DNA from: an uncultured Lachnospiraceae bacterium
Lineage (GTDB): Bacteria > Bacillota > Clostridia > Lachnospirales > Lachnospiraceae
Length of the DNA: 14,096 bases
Reading direction: 5' to 3'
Assembly: GCA_910577675.1 (NCBI GenBank)
Contig: CAJTOR010000061.1
Location: 1 to 14,096, forward strand
Within the stretch, counting starts at the first letter, position 1; the number at the start of each line of letters is the position of its first letter. The translations under genes were made by a program, and so were the position numbers. Below are positions 6,500 through 13,482 of the stretch, piece by piece. Below the pieces are notes generated by a model that saw nothing but the letters and a program-made list of their open reading frames with translations, had not been told where the DNA came from and searched no databases.

Positions 6500-9196
6500 A
6501 TGGACGATACAATATTTGATAAAATTAACGATGTCGATCTGAAAAAGACAATGGAAAACTCCTATATTGAGTATGCCATGTCTGTTATTGCCGCGCGCGC
6601 CCTGCCGGATGTGCGCGATGGTTTAAAGCCGGTTCAAAGAAGAATCCTCTATGCAATGATCGAGTTAAATAACGGGCCTGATAAGCCGCACCGCAAATGC
6701 GCGCGTATCGTCGGCGATACGATGGGTAAATACCATCCGCACGGTGACAGTTCCATCTATGGGGCGCTGGTTAATCTGGCACAGGATTGGTCCACCCGCT
6801 ATCCTTTGGTGGACGGGCATGGAAATTTCGGTTCGGTTGACGGTGACGGCGCTGCGGCAATGCGTTATACGGAAGCAAGGCTCAGCAAAATCTCCATGGA
6901 GATGCTTGCGGATATCAACAAAAACATAGTGAATTTTCTGCCGAACTTTGACGAAACAGAAAAGGAGCCGGAAGTGCTTCCGTCACGTATCCCGAATTTG
7001 CTGGTCAACGGCACTTCCGGTATTGCTGTCGGAATGGCAACCAATATACCGCCGCATAATTTGAAGGAAGTGGTCAATGCGGTAGTAAAATTGATTGAGA
7101 ACAAGATAGAAGGTCAGGAAACTACGATGGAGGAAATCCTTGAGGTTATAAAAGGACCGGATTTCCCGACCGGGGCAATGATTCTTGGCACGCGCGGCAT
7201 TGAGGAAGCATACCGCACGGGGCGCGGCAAAATCCGTGTCAGAGCCGTTACCAATATTGAGCCGATGGCAAATGGCAAGAACCGTATTATTGTGACGGAA
7301 CTTCCGTATATGGTAAACAAGGCAAGGCTGATTGAAAAAATTGCGGAACTGGTGCGCGACAAAAAGATTGACGGCATCACGGAGCTGCGTGATGAGTCAA
7401 ACAGGGAGGGAATGCGCATAGTTATCGAACTTAGGCGCGATGCCAACCCGACTGTTTTGTTAAACCAGCTATTTAAACATACACAGCTCCAGGATACCTT
7501 CGGCGTAATAATGCTCGCACTGGTAAACAATGAGCCAAAAATATTAAACCTCCTGCAAATGCTTGACTATTACCTGAAACATCAGGAGGAGGTTGTCACA
7601 AGACGGACGCAGTACGATCTTAATAAAGCGGAAGAACGCGCCCATATACTTAAAGGACTTTTAATTGCACTGGATAATATAGACGAAGTAATAAATATTG
7701 TCCGCTCCTCAAAAACTACCGCTATAGCAAAGGAGCGCCTGATGGAGCGGTTTGGGCTTGACGATCCGCAGGCGCAGGCAATTGTGGATATGCGCCTGCG
7801 CGCGCTGACCGGATTGGAGCGCGAGAAACTTGAAGGCGAATATGATGAATTGATTAAACAGATTGCCCGCTTTAAGGAAATATTGGCGGATGAAAAAGAG
7901 CTGCTTGGCGTGGTCCGCGATGAACTTCTAGTAATCCGCGACAAATACGGCGACGAGCGCAGGACATCCATAGGTTATGACGCATTTGATATCAATATGG
8001 AAGACCTGATTCCGGATGATAATGTGGTTATAGCAATGACGCGCCTCGGCTATATCAAGCGCATGTCGATTGACAATTTTAAGAGCCAGCACCGCGGCGG
8101 CAAGGGAATCAAGGGAATGCAGACACTTGATGAAGACTTTATCGAGGATCTGTTTATGACGACCAACCACCACTATATTATGTTTTTTACAAACAGGGGG
8201 CGCGTATATCGCTTAAAAGCTTACGAGATACCGGAATCCTCCCGCACGGCGCGGGGCACTGCCATCGTGAACCTTTTGCAGCTTTTGCCGCAGGAAAAAA
8301 TAACGGCTGTAATCTCTTTAAAGGAATATGAAGATAACCGTTATCTTTTTATGGCAACCAAAAAGGGAATGGTCAAAAAGACAAAAATCAGGGAATACGA
8401 AAATATAAGGAAAAGCGGTCTTGCTGCAATCAGCCTGAAAGAGGAAGATGAACTGATTGAGGTTAAGACAACAAACAATCACAAAGATATTTTCCTGGTA
8501 ACAAAGGATGGGATGTGTATCCGCTTTAACGAGAGGGATGTACGCAGTACAGGGCGGACATCAATGGGGGTGATTGGCATGAACCTTTCCCCCGATGACG
8601 AGGTTGTTGCCATGCAGATTGATTCCCAGGGAAAATATATGCTGATCGTTTCCGAAAACGGTTTGGGCAAACGCACCGATATGGAGGAATTTACCTGCCA
8701 GCACCGCGGAGGAAAAGGGGTAAAATGCTATAAGATTTTGGAAAAAACTGGAAATGTCGTTGGCGCGAAGGCAGTCGATGAAGAAAATGAAGTAATGTTG
8801 ATTACCAACGAGGGTATTATTATCCGCCTTGCTGTAAGCGGTATCAGTAAGCTTGGACGAATTACTTCCGGCGTAAAATTGATGGATATTGATACGGATA
8901 AAGATATCAGGGTGGCAAGTGTGGCGAAAGTCAAGGAAAGCGGCAATGCGGCGAATGAGGAGGAAGTCCTTAAAAAGCTGGAGGAAGAACTTGCGGCAGA
9001 AAATATCCCTGATGAAGGCGATGGGGAGGAAGACGGGGAGATTTTGGAGGAAGGAAGCACCCCGAAAGAAAATGCAACTTTGCAGGATGGCGTGGAAAAT
9101 AGCACTGGGGAAGATCTTTCCGATCTTGATGAGCTGGTTCATCGTGCGCTAAAGGACATGGAAGAAACAGAAGAGAACGGGAAAGAAGAGGAATAG
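6500..9196 (+). CDS. gyrA: DNA gyrase subunit A
   Basis: GyrA cuts and rejoins the DNA segment passed through gyrase. The protein has 898 residues, longer than the usual 800-850. The catalytic Tyr is Y123 in AAAMRYTEARL. The quinolone-determining segment reads HGDSSIYG (81-88), with Ser84 and Gly88 at the places of E. coli Ser83 and Asp87. The C-terminal beta-pinwheel has the GyrA box QHRGGKG at 530-536, repeated exactly at 734-740. From about residue 813 there is an 86-residue tail very rich in Glu and Asp; acidic tails modulate DNA wrapping in E. coli GyrA. The start at 6500 follows AAAAGGGGAA (6485-6494). ParC is a possible confusion, but adjacency to gyrB and the GyrA boxes decide for GyrA. 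Confidence 0.97.
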   Translation: MDDTIFDKINDVDLKKTMENSYIEYAMSVIAARALPDVRDGLKPVQRRILYAMIELNNGPDKPHRKCARIVGDTMGKYHPHGDSSIYGALVNLAQDWSTRYPLVDGHGNFGSVDGDGAAAMRYTEARLSKISMEMLADINKNIVNFLPNFDETEKEPEVLPSRIPNLLVNGTSGIAVGMATNIPPHNLKEVVNAVVKLIENKIEGQETTMEEILEVIKGPDFPTGAMILGTRGIEEAYRTGRGKIRVRAVTNIEPMANGKNRIIVTELPYMVNKARLIEKIAELVRDKKIDGITELRDESNREGMRIVIELRRDANPTVLLNQLFKHTQLQDTFGVIMLALVNNEPKILNLLQMLDYYLKHQEEVVTRRTQYDLNKAEERAHILKGLLIALDNIDEVINIVRSSKTTAIAKERLMERFGLDDPQAQAIVDMRLRALTGLEREKLEGEYDELIKQIARFKEILADEKELLGVVRDELLVIRDKYGDERRTSIGYDAFDINMEDLIPDDNVVIAMTRLGYIKRMSIDNFKSQHRGGKGIKGMQTLDEDFIEDLFMTTNHHYIMFFTNRGRVYRLKAYEIPESSRTARGTAIVNLLQLLPQEKITAVISLKEYEDNRYLFMATKKGMVKKTKIREYENIRKSGLAAISLKEEDELIEVKTTNNHKDIFLVTKDGMCIRFNERDVRSTGRTSMGVIGMNLSPDDEVVAMQIDSQGKYMLIVSENGLGKRTDMEEFTCQHRGGKGVKCYKILEKTGNVVGAKAVDEENEVMLITNEGIIIRLAVSGISKLGRITSGVKLMDIDTDKDIRVASVAKVKESGNAANEEEVLKKLEEELAAENIPDEGDGEEDGEILEEGSTPKENATLQDGVENSTGEDLSDLDELVHRALKDMEETEENGKEEE

Positions 9197-9219
9197 CGGG
9201 AACAGGCAGCATAGTAGAA

Positions 9220-9252
9220 GGGGGCTGTCGCAAAATGCGACACCTCCTTTTT
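9220..9252 (+). terminator. rho-independent terminator after gyrA
   Basis: TGTCGCA (9226-9232) and TGCGACA (9236-9242) form a perfect 7-bp stem over an AAA loop. It is extended by G-rich/C-rich flanks (AGGGGG against CCTCCT) with a one-base bulge and followed by TTTTT (9248-9252). It lies 24 bases after the gyrA stop and would end the replication-gene transcript. Confidence 0.8.
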
Positions 9253-9385
9253 AGACGTTTGGAAGTCTGGGAAAATACTTGAAAATGGTTGGGATACTGT
9301 CCCCTTACCCCTGTATTCGTCTTTAGGGTTTAGAAGCGGGGAACTTTTTTGACAGGTTAAATTATTATATGAAATGAGGTTGATT

Positions 9386-10228
9386 ATGAAGATAATTCAC
9401 ACGGACGAAATAATAAAAAATGTGAGAGAAATGTGCATTGAAGCAAACTTATCTCTCACGGATGATGTTAAGGGAAGAATTCTTAATGCAGAGGAAAAAG
9501 AAGAGTCTGAACTTGGAAAAAGAATACTGGGACAGTTAAGAGAAAATCTGGAGATTGCGGGTGACGAGCAAATTCCGATTTGCCAGGATACCGGGATGGC
9601 AGTTGTATTTTTGGATATAGGGCAGAATGTGCATATTGAGGGAATGGGAATTGCTGATGCTGTCAATGAGGGGGTGCGTCAGGGATACCGCGACGGTTAT
9701 CTGCGCAAGTCCGTTGTGGGAGATCCACTTTTGCGGGAGAATACAAAAGATAATACTCCCGCAATTATACATTACAATATTGTTCCCGGCGAATCTATGG
9801 AAATTACAGTGGCACCAAAAGGGTTTGGAAGCGAAAATATGAGCCGGGTGATAATGTTAAAACCGGCGGATGGTATTGAGGGTGTAAAGCAGGCGGTTCT
9901 TGAAACGGTAAAGCTTGCCGGTCCAAATGCCTGCCCGCCTATGGTGGTCGGTGTCGGGATTGGCGGCGATTTTGAGAAATGTACGCTGCTCGCCAAAAAA
10001 GCCCTGACAAGAAACCTTAATATGCCTTCCCCACTGCCACATATAAAGGAACTTGAAGAAGAGTTATTGCAGGATATTAACTCGACCGGTTTAGGACCTG
10101 GGGGACTGGGAGGCTGTATCACGGCACTTGGAATTAATATTGAAACATACCCGACCCATATCGCAGGACTTCCGGTTGCAGTCAATATCTGTTGTCATGT
10201 AAACCGGCATGTAAAAAGGGTTCTGTAA
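9386..10228 (+). CDS. fumA: class I (iron-sulfur) fumarate hydratase, alpha subunit
   Basis: This is the large part of the oxygen-sensitive two-subunit fumarase, which converts fumarate and water to (S)-malate using a 4Fe-4S cluster. The protein has 280 residues, typical of the split alpha subunit. Likely cluster ligands are Cys66 in ICQDTGMAV, Cys183 in GPNACPPMV and Cys270 in VNICCHVNRH; the spacing agrees with single-chain class I enzymes. VAPKGFGSENMSR and GLGPGGLGG are further signatures. The start at 9386 is preceded by TGAGGT at 6 bases; an in-frame ATG at 9374 overlaps that site. The 133 bases after the gyrA terminator contain no convincing promoter. L-tartrate dehydratase alpha (TtdA) is a close relative and cannot be excluded. 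The beta subunit gene lies unusually far downstream. Confidence 0.9.
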   Translation: MKIIHTDEIIKNVREMCIEANLSLTDDVKGRILNAEEKEESELGKRILGQLRENLEIAGDEQIPICQDTGMAVVFLDIGQNVHIEGMGIADAVNEGVRQGYRDGYLRKSVVGDPLLRENTKDNTPAIIHYNIVPGESMEITVAPKGFGSENMSRVIMLKPADGIEGVKQAVLETVKLAGPNACPPMVVGVGIGGDFEKCTLLAKKALTRNLNMPSPLPHIKELEEELLQDINSTGLGPGGLGGCITALGINIETYPTHIAGLPVAVNICCHVNRHVKRVL

Positions 10229-10266
10229 CAGGTTTCGTGGATAGAAGTTTTGAAATTTAATTGGGG

Positions 10267-10275
10267 TGTGGATAA
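10267..10275 (-). promoter_or_regulatory. perfect DnaA box in the fumarase spacer
   Basis: The + strand reads TGTGGATAA, the exact complement of TTATCCACA. It is the only perfect E. coli-type DnaA box I found in the window and lies about 8.4 kb from the origin, between the fumarase alpha and beta genes. It might bind DnaA to regulate the beta gene or titrate DnaA. A chance match is possible. Confidence 0.5.
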
Positions 10276-10320
10276 GTTTTTGGTCCGGATTCAAATTGGT
10301 ACGAATCTATAACAGTTTAG

Positions 10321-10411
10321 ATTCTTATCAAATAGAGGTAAAGGATAAACAAGGAATGAAGTTTATGTTAGCAGATTACAGTTCGTGGAAGACAACCGAT
10401 TTGATAAGAAT
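10321..10411. repeat. 13-bp perfect inverted repeat in the fumarase spacer
   Basis: ATTCTTATCAAAT (10321-10333) is repeated in reverse complement as ATTTGATAAGAAT (10399-10411), with 65 bases between. A smaller 7-bp inverted repeat, GAATCTA/TAGATTC (10303-10309 and 10318-10324), overlaps its left arm by 4 bases. In RNA the two could form alternative structures. No T-run follows, so it is not a simple terminator. Function is unknown. Confidence 0.6.
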
Positions 10412-10433
10412 TGTTCAAAGAGAAGGCTTCTAG
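10356..10433 (+). CDS. possible 25-residue ORF, HicA-like N-terminal remnant
   Basis: An ATG-started reading frame of 25 residues ends at TAG (10431-10433) inside the fumarase spacer. It contains KTTDLIRIVQREGF, which resembles the first helix of HicA mRNA-interferase toxins (pattern T-x-D/E-L-I-R-I/L-x-x-x-x-G-W/F). The rest of a HicA domain (the GSHH region) is absent. The same frame is open upstream to 10254. AAGG at 10352 could serve a start at 10365 better than the one at 10356. It may be a decayed gene fragment, a short leader ORF, or chance. No function is claimed. Confidence 0.2.
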   Translation: MKFMLADYSSWKTTDLIRIVQREGF

Positions 10434-10443
10434 TTGACATAGA

Positions 10444-10474
10444 TTGACGGAAAAATGCGTTATACGTTTATAAA
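10444..10474 (+). promoter_or_regulatory. candidate promoter of the fumarase beta gene
   Basis: TTGACG (10444-10449) and TATAAA (10469-10474) are each 5 of 6 to the sigma-A consensus with a 19-base spacer. A perfect TTGACA at 10434-10439 lies just upstream, with TTATAC 20 bases later. Either pairing would start transcription 15-25 bases before the gene's ribosome binding site. The spacers are longer than ideal. Confidence 0.4.
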
Positions 10475-10503
10475 ATCGAAAAGGAATGGGGAAGGAAAAT
10501 AAA

Positions 10504-11124
10504 ATGATAGAGCAAAGCTTTTATGATAACGAAAGAGATAATGATAACAATAATGATCAAAAGGGTGGTCAGAGTAACGGGAAAGAAAATAGAAATGAGA
10601 AGAAGAAAATTAATCTTCCAATTACAAAGGAAATGGCGCATAATCTGGCAGCAGGAGATTATGTTTATTTAACAGGGACGATCTATTCGGCGCGTGACGC
10701 AGCACACAAACGTATGTCGGAAGTGCTTGCTAACGGTGGGACTTTTCCACTGCCCATCAAAGATCAGACCATATATTACCTTGGACCAACTCCTGCCAGA
10801 CCAGGACAGGTAATTGGTTCTGCAGGACCGACGACAAGCAGCCGGATGGATAAATATACGCCGGCATTGCTGGCTCTTGGTATGACAGGAATGATCGGTA
10901 AAGGAAGAAGAAGCAAAGAGGTAGCTTCTGCAATAAAAGAAAATCATGCTGTCTATTTCGCCGCCGTCGGCGGAGCAGGTGCCCTTTTGTCGAAATGTAT
11001 TAAAAAAGCAGAAGTTGTTGCCTATGAAGATTTGGGTGCCGAGGCCATTTACAAGCTGGAAGTGCAGGATTTCCCGGTGATTGTTGTGATGGATGATAAG
11101 GGTGGGAATTTGTATGGGGAATAA
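10504..11124 (+). CDS. fumB: class I (iron-sulfur) fumarate hydratase, beta subunit
   Basis: This is the small subunit, equivalent to the C-terminal domain of single-chain class I fumarases, which binds substrate next to the cluster of the alpha subunit. From about residue 34 the sequence is typical: KINLPITKEMA, GDYVYLTGTIYSARDAAHKRM, GPTPARPGQVIGSAGP, GMIGKGRRSKE, YFAAVGGAGALLSK, AYEDLGAEAI and FPVIVVMDDKG. The 206-residue protein carries about 33 extra N-terminal residues rich in Asn, Asp, Lys and Gly, with no signal-peptide character. The start at 10504 is 7 bases after AAGGA (10492-10496); the ATG at 10486 sits too close to its own possible site. No in-frame Met would remove the extension. 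Gene symbols for this subunit vary (fumB, ttdB-like). Confidence 0.88.
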   Translation: MIEQSFYDNERDNDNNNDQKGGQSNGKENRNEKKKINLPITKEMAHNLAAGDYVYLTGTIYSARDAAHKRMSEVLANGGTFPLPIKDQTIYYLGPTPARPGQVIGSAGPTTSSRMDKYTPALLALGMTGMIGKGRRSKEVASAIKENHAVYFAAVGGAGALLSKCIKKAEVVAYEDLGAEAIYKLEVQDFPVIVVMDDKGGNLYGE

Positions 11125-11199
11125 ATAGGAGAAATCTCTGCAGGAAAGCCGCAAAACAAATAAGTTAATATTTTGTTGTCTCGGTATCTGATTAAAAAG

Positions 11200-11239
11200 A
11201 ACGCTACAAAACAGTGCGGGTGTTGTAGCGTTTTTTTTT
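11200..11239 (+). terminator. rho-independent terminator after the fumarase beta gene
   Basis: AACGCTACAA (11200-11209) pairs perfectly with TTGTAGCGTT (11223-11232) over a 13-base loop, and the stem runs into nine T residues (11231-11239). It lies 75 bases after the stop codon and separates the fumarase genes from the regulator genes. Confidence 0.93.
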
Positions 11240-11287
11240 GCACAGCTCTGTGTAAAGGAAATATTGATCTATATAAAGAAAAATGCT

Positions 11288-11301
11288 ACAATTCAAATTG
11301 T
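11288..11301. promoter_or_regulatory. 14-base palindrome, possible operator
   Basis: ACAATT and AATTGT flank a central CA, forming a palindrome immediately upstream of the -35 position of the regulator promoter at 11304-11332. A dimeric helix-turn-helix protein could bind it, and self-regulation by the downstream genes is the natural guess. No binding data can be read from sequence. Confidence 0.35.
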
Positions 11302-11303
11302 TC

Positions 11304-11332
11304 TTCCATTTAATGCTAGTATATGATATAAT
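11304..11332 (+). promoter_or_regulatory. extended -10 promoter of the regulator pair
   Basis: A perfect TATAAT (11327-11332) is preceded by TG with one base between, the extended -10 pattern. The -35 at 17 bases (TTCCAT, 11304-11309) is poor, as is common with extended -10 promoters. The leader to the start at 11441 would be about 100 bases and contains a small hairpin, AAATAA/TTATTT (11385-11399). Confidence 0.6.
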
Positions 11333-11440
11333 ATTTATAGAAAGTTATTTGCTTTTCTGTGAGAGATTTACAAATATATAGCTTAAATAAGTATTATTTT
11401 AGTGAAAATATCTATAATCAGTAGAATGAAAGGACAATGT

Positions 11441-12418
11441 ATGAAGGATAAGCATATCAACAAAACAGAATCGGAAAAAAACGTCTTTTCCGGTAAGATA
11501 GCCGAAAACAATATAGGAAATTATTTGAGAATGAGAAGGACTTCCTCAGGTTATTCTCAGGAGGATGTATGCAAAAATATTTGTTCCCTGTCCACCTATT
11601 CACGTTTAGAAGCGGGTGAATTGGTGGTAGGTTATCAGATGATAGAAGCTTTTTTAGACCGGTTGAAAATTGAGGATTCGGAATGTGAATTTGTACTTGA
11701 TGAGGAAGACTATATGGCTTTTCGTAAGAGGGAGGAAATTATATCTTTAGTTGAAACAGGGGATTATAGTAAGGCAGAGGAAAAGTTGAGACAATACCAG
11801 AATGTATGTGAGGACAATCGACATAACGAACAGTATATTGCTTTTTGGACCGCGGCATTGGAGCGTGCTAAATCAGAGGTTGATAGAAAAAAGAGAAAAG
11901 AACTCTTTTATAGAGCGCTTCATATTACTGTTCCAGATTATCGTGAAAGTCTTGACCATATGGAGCTTCTTGGAGGATTGGAACTGGAGTGTATCGTAGA
12001 AATAATCAATTGTACAGAAAATTCAATGAATCGGGAATGTGAATTGGAAAAACTTTATCAGTACTTTAATTGGACTTATCAAAAAGAAGGTTTTTATCCA
12101 AGAGCATACCGTATTGCCATGCAGTATTATGCGGAATGTCTTAATGAAAATGGAAAATATGACAGGTCTATACAGATTTGTAATGAAGTTTTGGATGAAT
12201 TGTATAAAACTTCAAAGGTGGAAAATCGCGCAGAAGTATTCTATCTCAGGGCAAAAGCCAGGGAAGGAAGAGGGCTAAATAGCGATACGGAAAGTACTTT
12301 GTGTCAGAGAGATTATCAGGTGGCTTGTACAGTTTTCTCATTTTATGGGCAGGAAAAAAAGGCACAGAAACTTATAGAGTATATGGAGGAAAAGTACGGA
12401 TGGCAATATATCGGATAG
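11441..12418 (+). CDS. helix-turn-helix regulator with TPR-like C-terminal region (first of pair)
   Basis: The 325-residue protein has an XRE-type helix-turn-helix at about 25-76 (IGNYLRMRRTSSGYSQEDV, then ICSLSTYSRLEAGE). The rest is predicted helical and TPR-like: YSKAEEKLRQYQ near residue 109, AALERAKSE and YDRSIQICNEVLDELY. This layout is that of RRNPP-type peptide receptors (Rgg, PlcR, NprR, AimR), which bind short imported peptides in the cytoplasm. Membership is inferred, not proven. The start at 11441 is 6 bases after AAAGGA (11429-11434); upstream GTG and ATG codons lack such a site. Its last 19 bases overlap the next gene, a paralog. Codons are visibly more AT-rich than in the gyrase genes. 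A plain XRE regulator without peptide control is the alternative. Confidence 0.8.
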   Translation: MKDKHINKTESEKNVFSGKIAENNIGNYLRMRRTSSGYSQEDVCKNICSLSTYSRLEAGELVVGYQMIEAFLDRLKIEDSECEFVLDEEDYMAFRKREEIISLVETGDYSKAEEKLRQYQNVCEDNRHNEQYIAFWTAALERAKSEVDRKKRKELFYRALHITVPDYRESLDHMELLGGLELECIVEIINCTENSMNRECELEKLYQYFNWTYQKEGFYPRAYRIAMQYYAECLNENGKYDRSIQICNEVLDELYKTSKVENRAEVFYLRAKAREGRGLNSDTESTLCQRDYQVACTVFSFYGQEKKAQKLIEYMEEKYGWQYIG

Positions 12419-13482
12419 GAAAAATAATCTCTATGATGAGGGATGCCCTTGGAATAACACAGGAGGAGCTGGTTGAGATATATGACGGGAGCGAAACGGA
12501 GGATGAAAAAGAAAGAAAAAAAGTACTGGAATCAAATGGGAAAAATAAAAAGGGCGGGAAAAGATATGAGGATGATAAGAAAAATATAATATGTTCCACA
12601 CAGGTTATTAGGCGCATTGAAAAGGGAACAGTAAATAAAGTTAAGATGGATATTTACTATAAGATAATGACAAAAATGGGGATATTGCCAGAGCGCTATT
12701 ATGCATCCATCCTTGCTACAGATTACAGGGCAATTGCGTGGGAAATGGCTGTTCATATACATATTAATCGCAAGGAATATGATCGGGCGGAGAGAATTTT
12801 GCAGAGAATTGAGAAAGTAATGGTGATGGATTATCCAAGAAATCAACAGTATTTAATGGAGCGCAGGGCAACCATGGCATATCGACAGAGAAATCTGGCA
12901 CCTGAGGAGTATATCGAAATTCTGACAGAAGCATTAAAACTTACAATACCAATGTTTGACCGGATTGATCTTGCAAAATGGCCACTAAATGAAAATGAAG
13001 TTATAATTTTGTCGGGAATGGCGAATGTATATCATTTTGTTAAAGATAGGGAAAAAGAGCTGGATTTGTTATTGAAGTTAAAAAAGAATATAGAAGAGCA
13101 GTATATGGATTGGGCACATTATATCGTATGGCATACACATGTGCTAATAGGATTATCACAACTTATGTGTATGATAGGCAAGCATAACGAGTCTCTTGAG
13201 TATTGTATGATTGGGATCAAGGAGTGCAAGGAACATAATATATTGGGCGGTGTTTATAATTTTTTATATGATATTGCTTGGAATAAGGAACAAATTATGA
13301 AAAAAGATTCTTTAAATAATTCCAACAATCAGGAAATATCAGAAAAAAATGAACGAGAGTATTGTAAAAAACTACTTGTTCAAGGTTATTATTTAAGTTT
13401 AGCACAGGGAAGTTTTGATATAGCATATAGAACTAAAAAATTATGTGAAAAGTATTATACAGGAGAAATTAAATGGTTATAA
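12400..13482 (+). CDS. helix-turn-helix regulator with TPR-like region and interrupted DNA-binding domain (second of pair)
   Basis: The 360-residue protein is a paralog of the preceding regulator. Both share the pattern YxxAExxL, NxQY, ALxxTxP, and a following Leu-rich stretch. The helix-turn-helix is recognisable as IGKIISMMRDALGITQEEL (6-24) and ICSTQVIRRIEKG (64-76). Between the halves sits an insert of about 36 highly charged residues (28-63, Lys, Glu, Asp, Gly, Asn) absent from the first protein. The C-terminal part is helical and TPR-like, for example KHNESLEYCMIGIKECKEH. The start at 12400 lies 9 bases after GGAGGA (12385-12390), inside the end of the upstream gene, so translation is probably coupled. 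The last 6 bases overlap a convergent peptide gene. Whether it still binds DNA is uncertain. Confidence 0.78.
   Translation: MAIYRIGKIISMMRDALGITQEELVEIYDGSETEDEKERKKVLESNGKNKKGGKRYEDDKKNIICSTQVIRRIEKGTVNKVKMDIYYKIMTKMGILPERYYASILATDYRAIAWEMAVHIHINRKEYDRAERILQRIEKVMVMDYPRNQQYLMERRATMAYRQRNLAPEEYIEILTEALKLTIPMFDRIDLAKWPLNENEVIILSGMANVYHFVKDREKELDLLLKLKKNIEEQYMDWAHYIVWHTHVLIGLSQLMCMIGKHNESLEYCMIGIKECKEHNILGGVYNFLYDIAWNKEQIMKKDSLNNSNNQEISEKNEREYCKKLLVQGYYLSLAQGSFDIAYRTKKLCEKYYTGEIKWL

Noticed and set aside
8561..9233. Several overlapping minus- and plus-strand frames inside the 3' part of gyrA
   Set aside because: They come from the low-complexity acidic tail read in other frames and have no start signals or conserved domains.
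9349..9354. Perfect TTGACA before the fumarase alpha gene
   Set aside because: The only -10-like sequence nearby (TATTAT at 9363) is 8 bases away, too close, and the correct spacing falls on the ribosome binding site.
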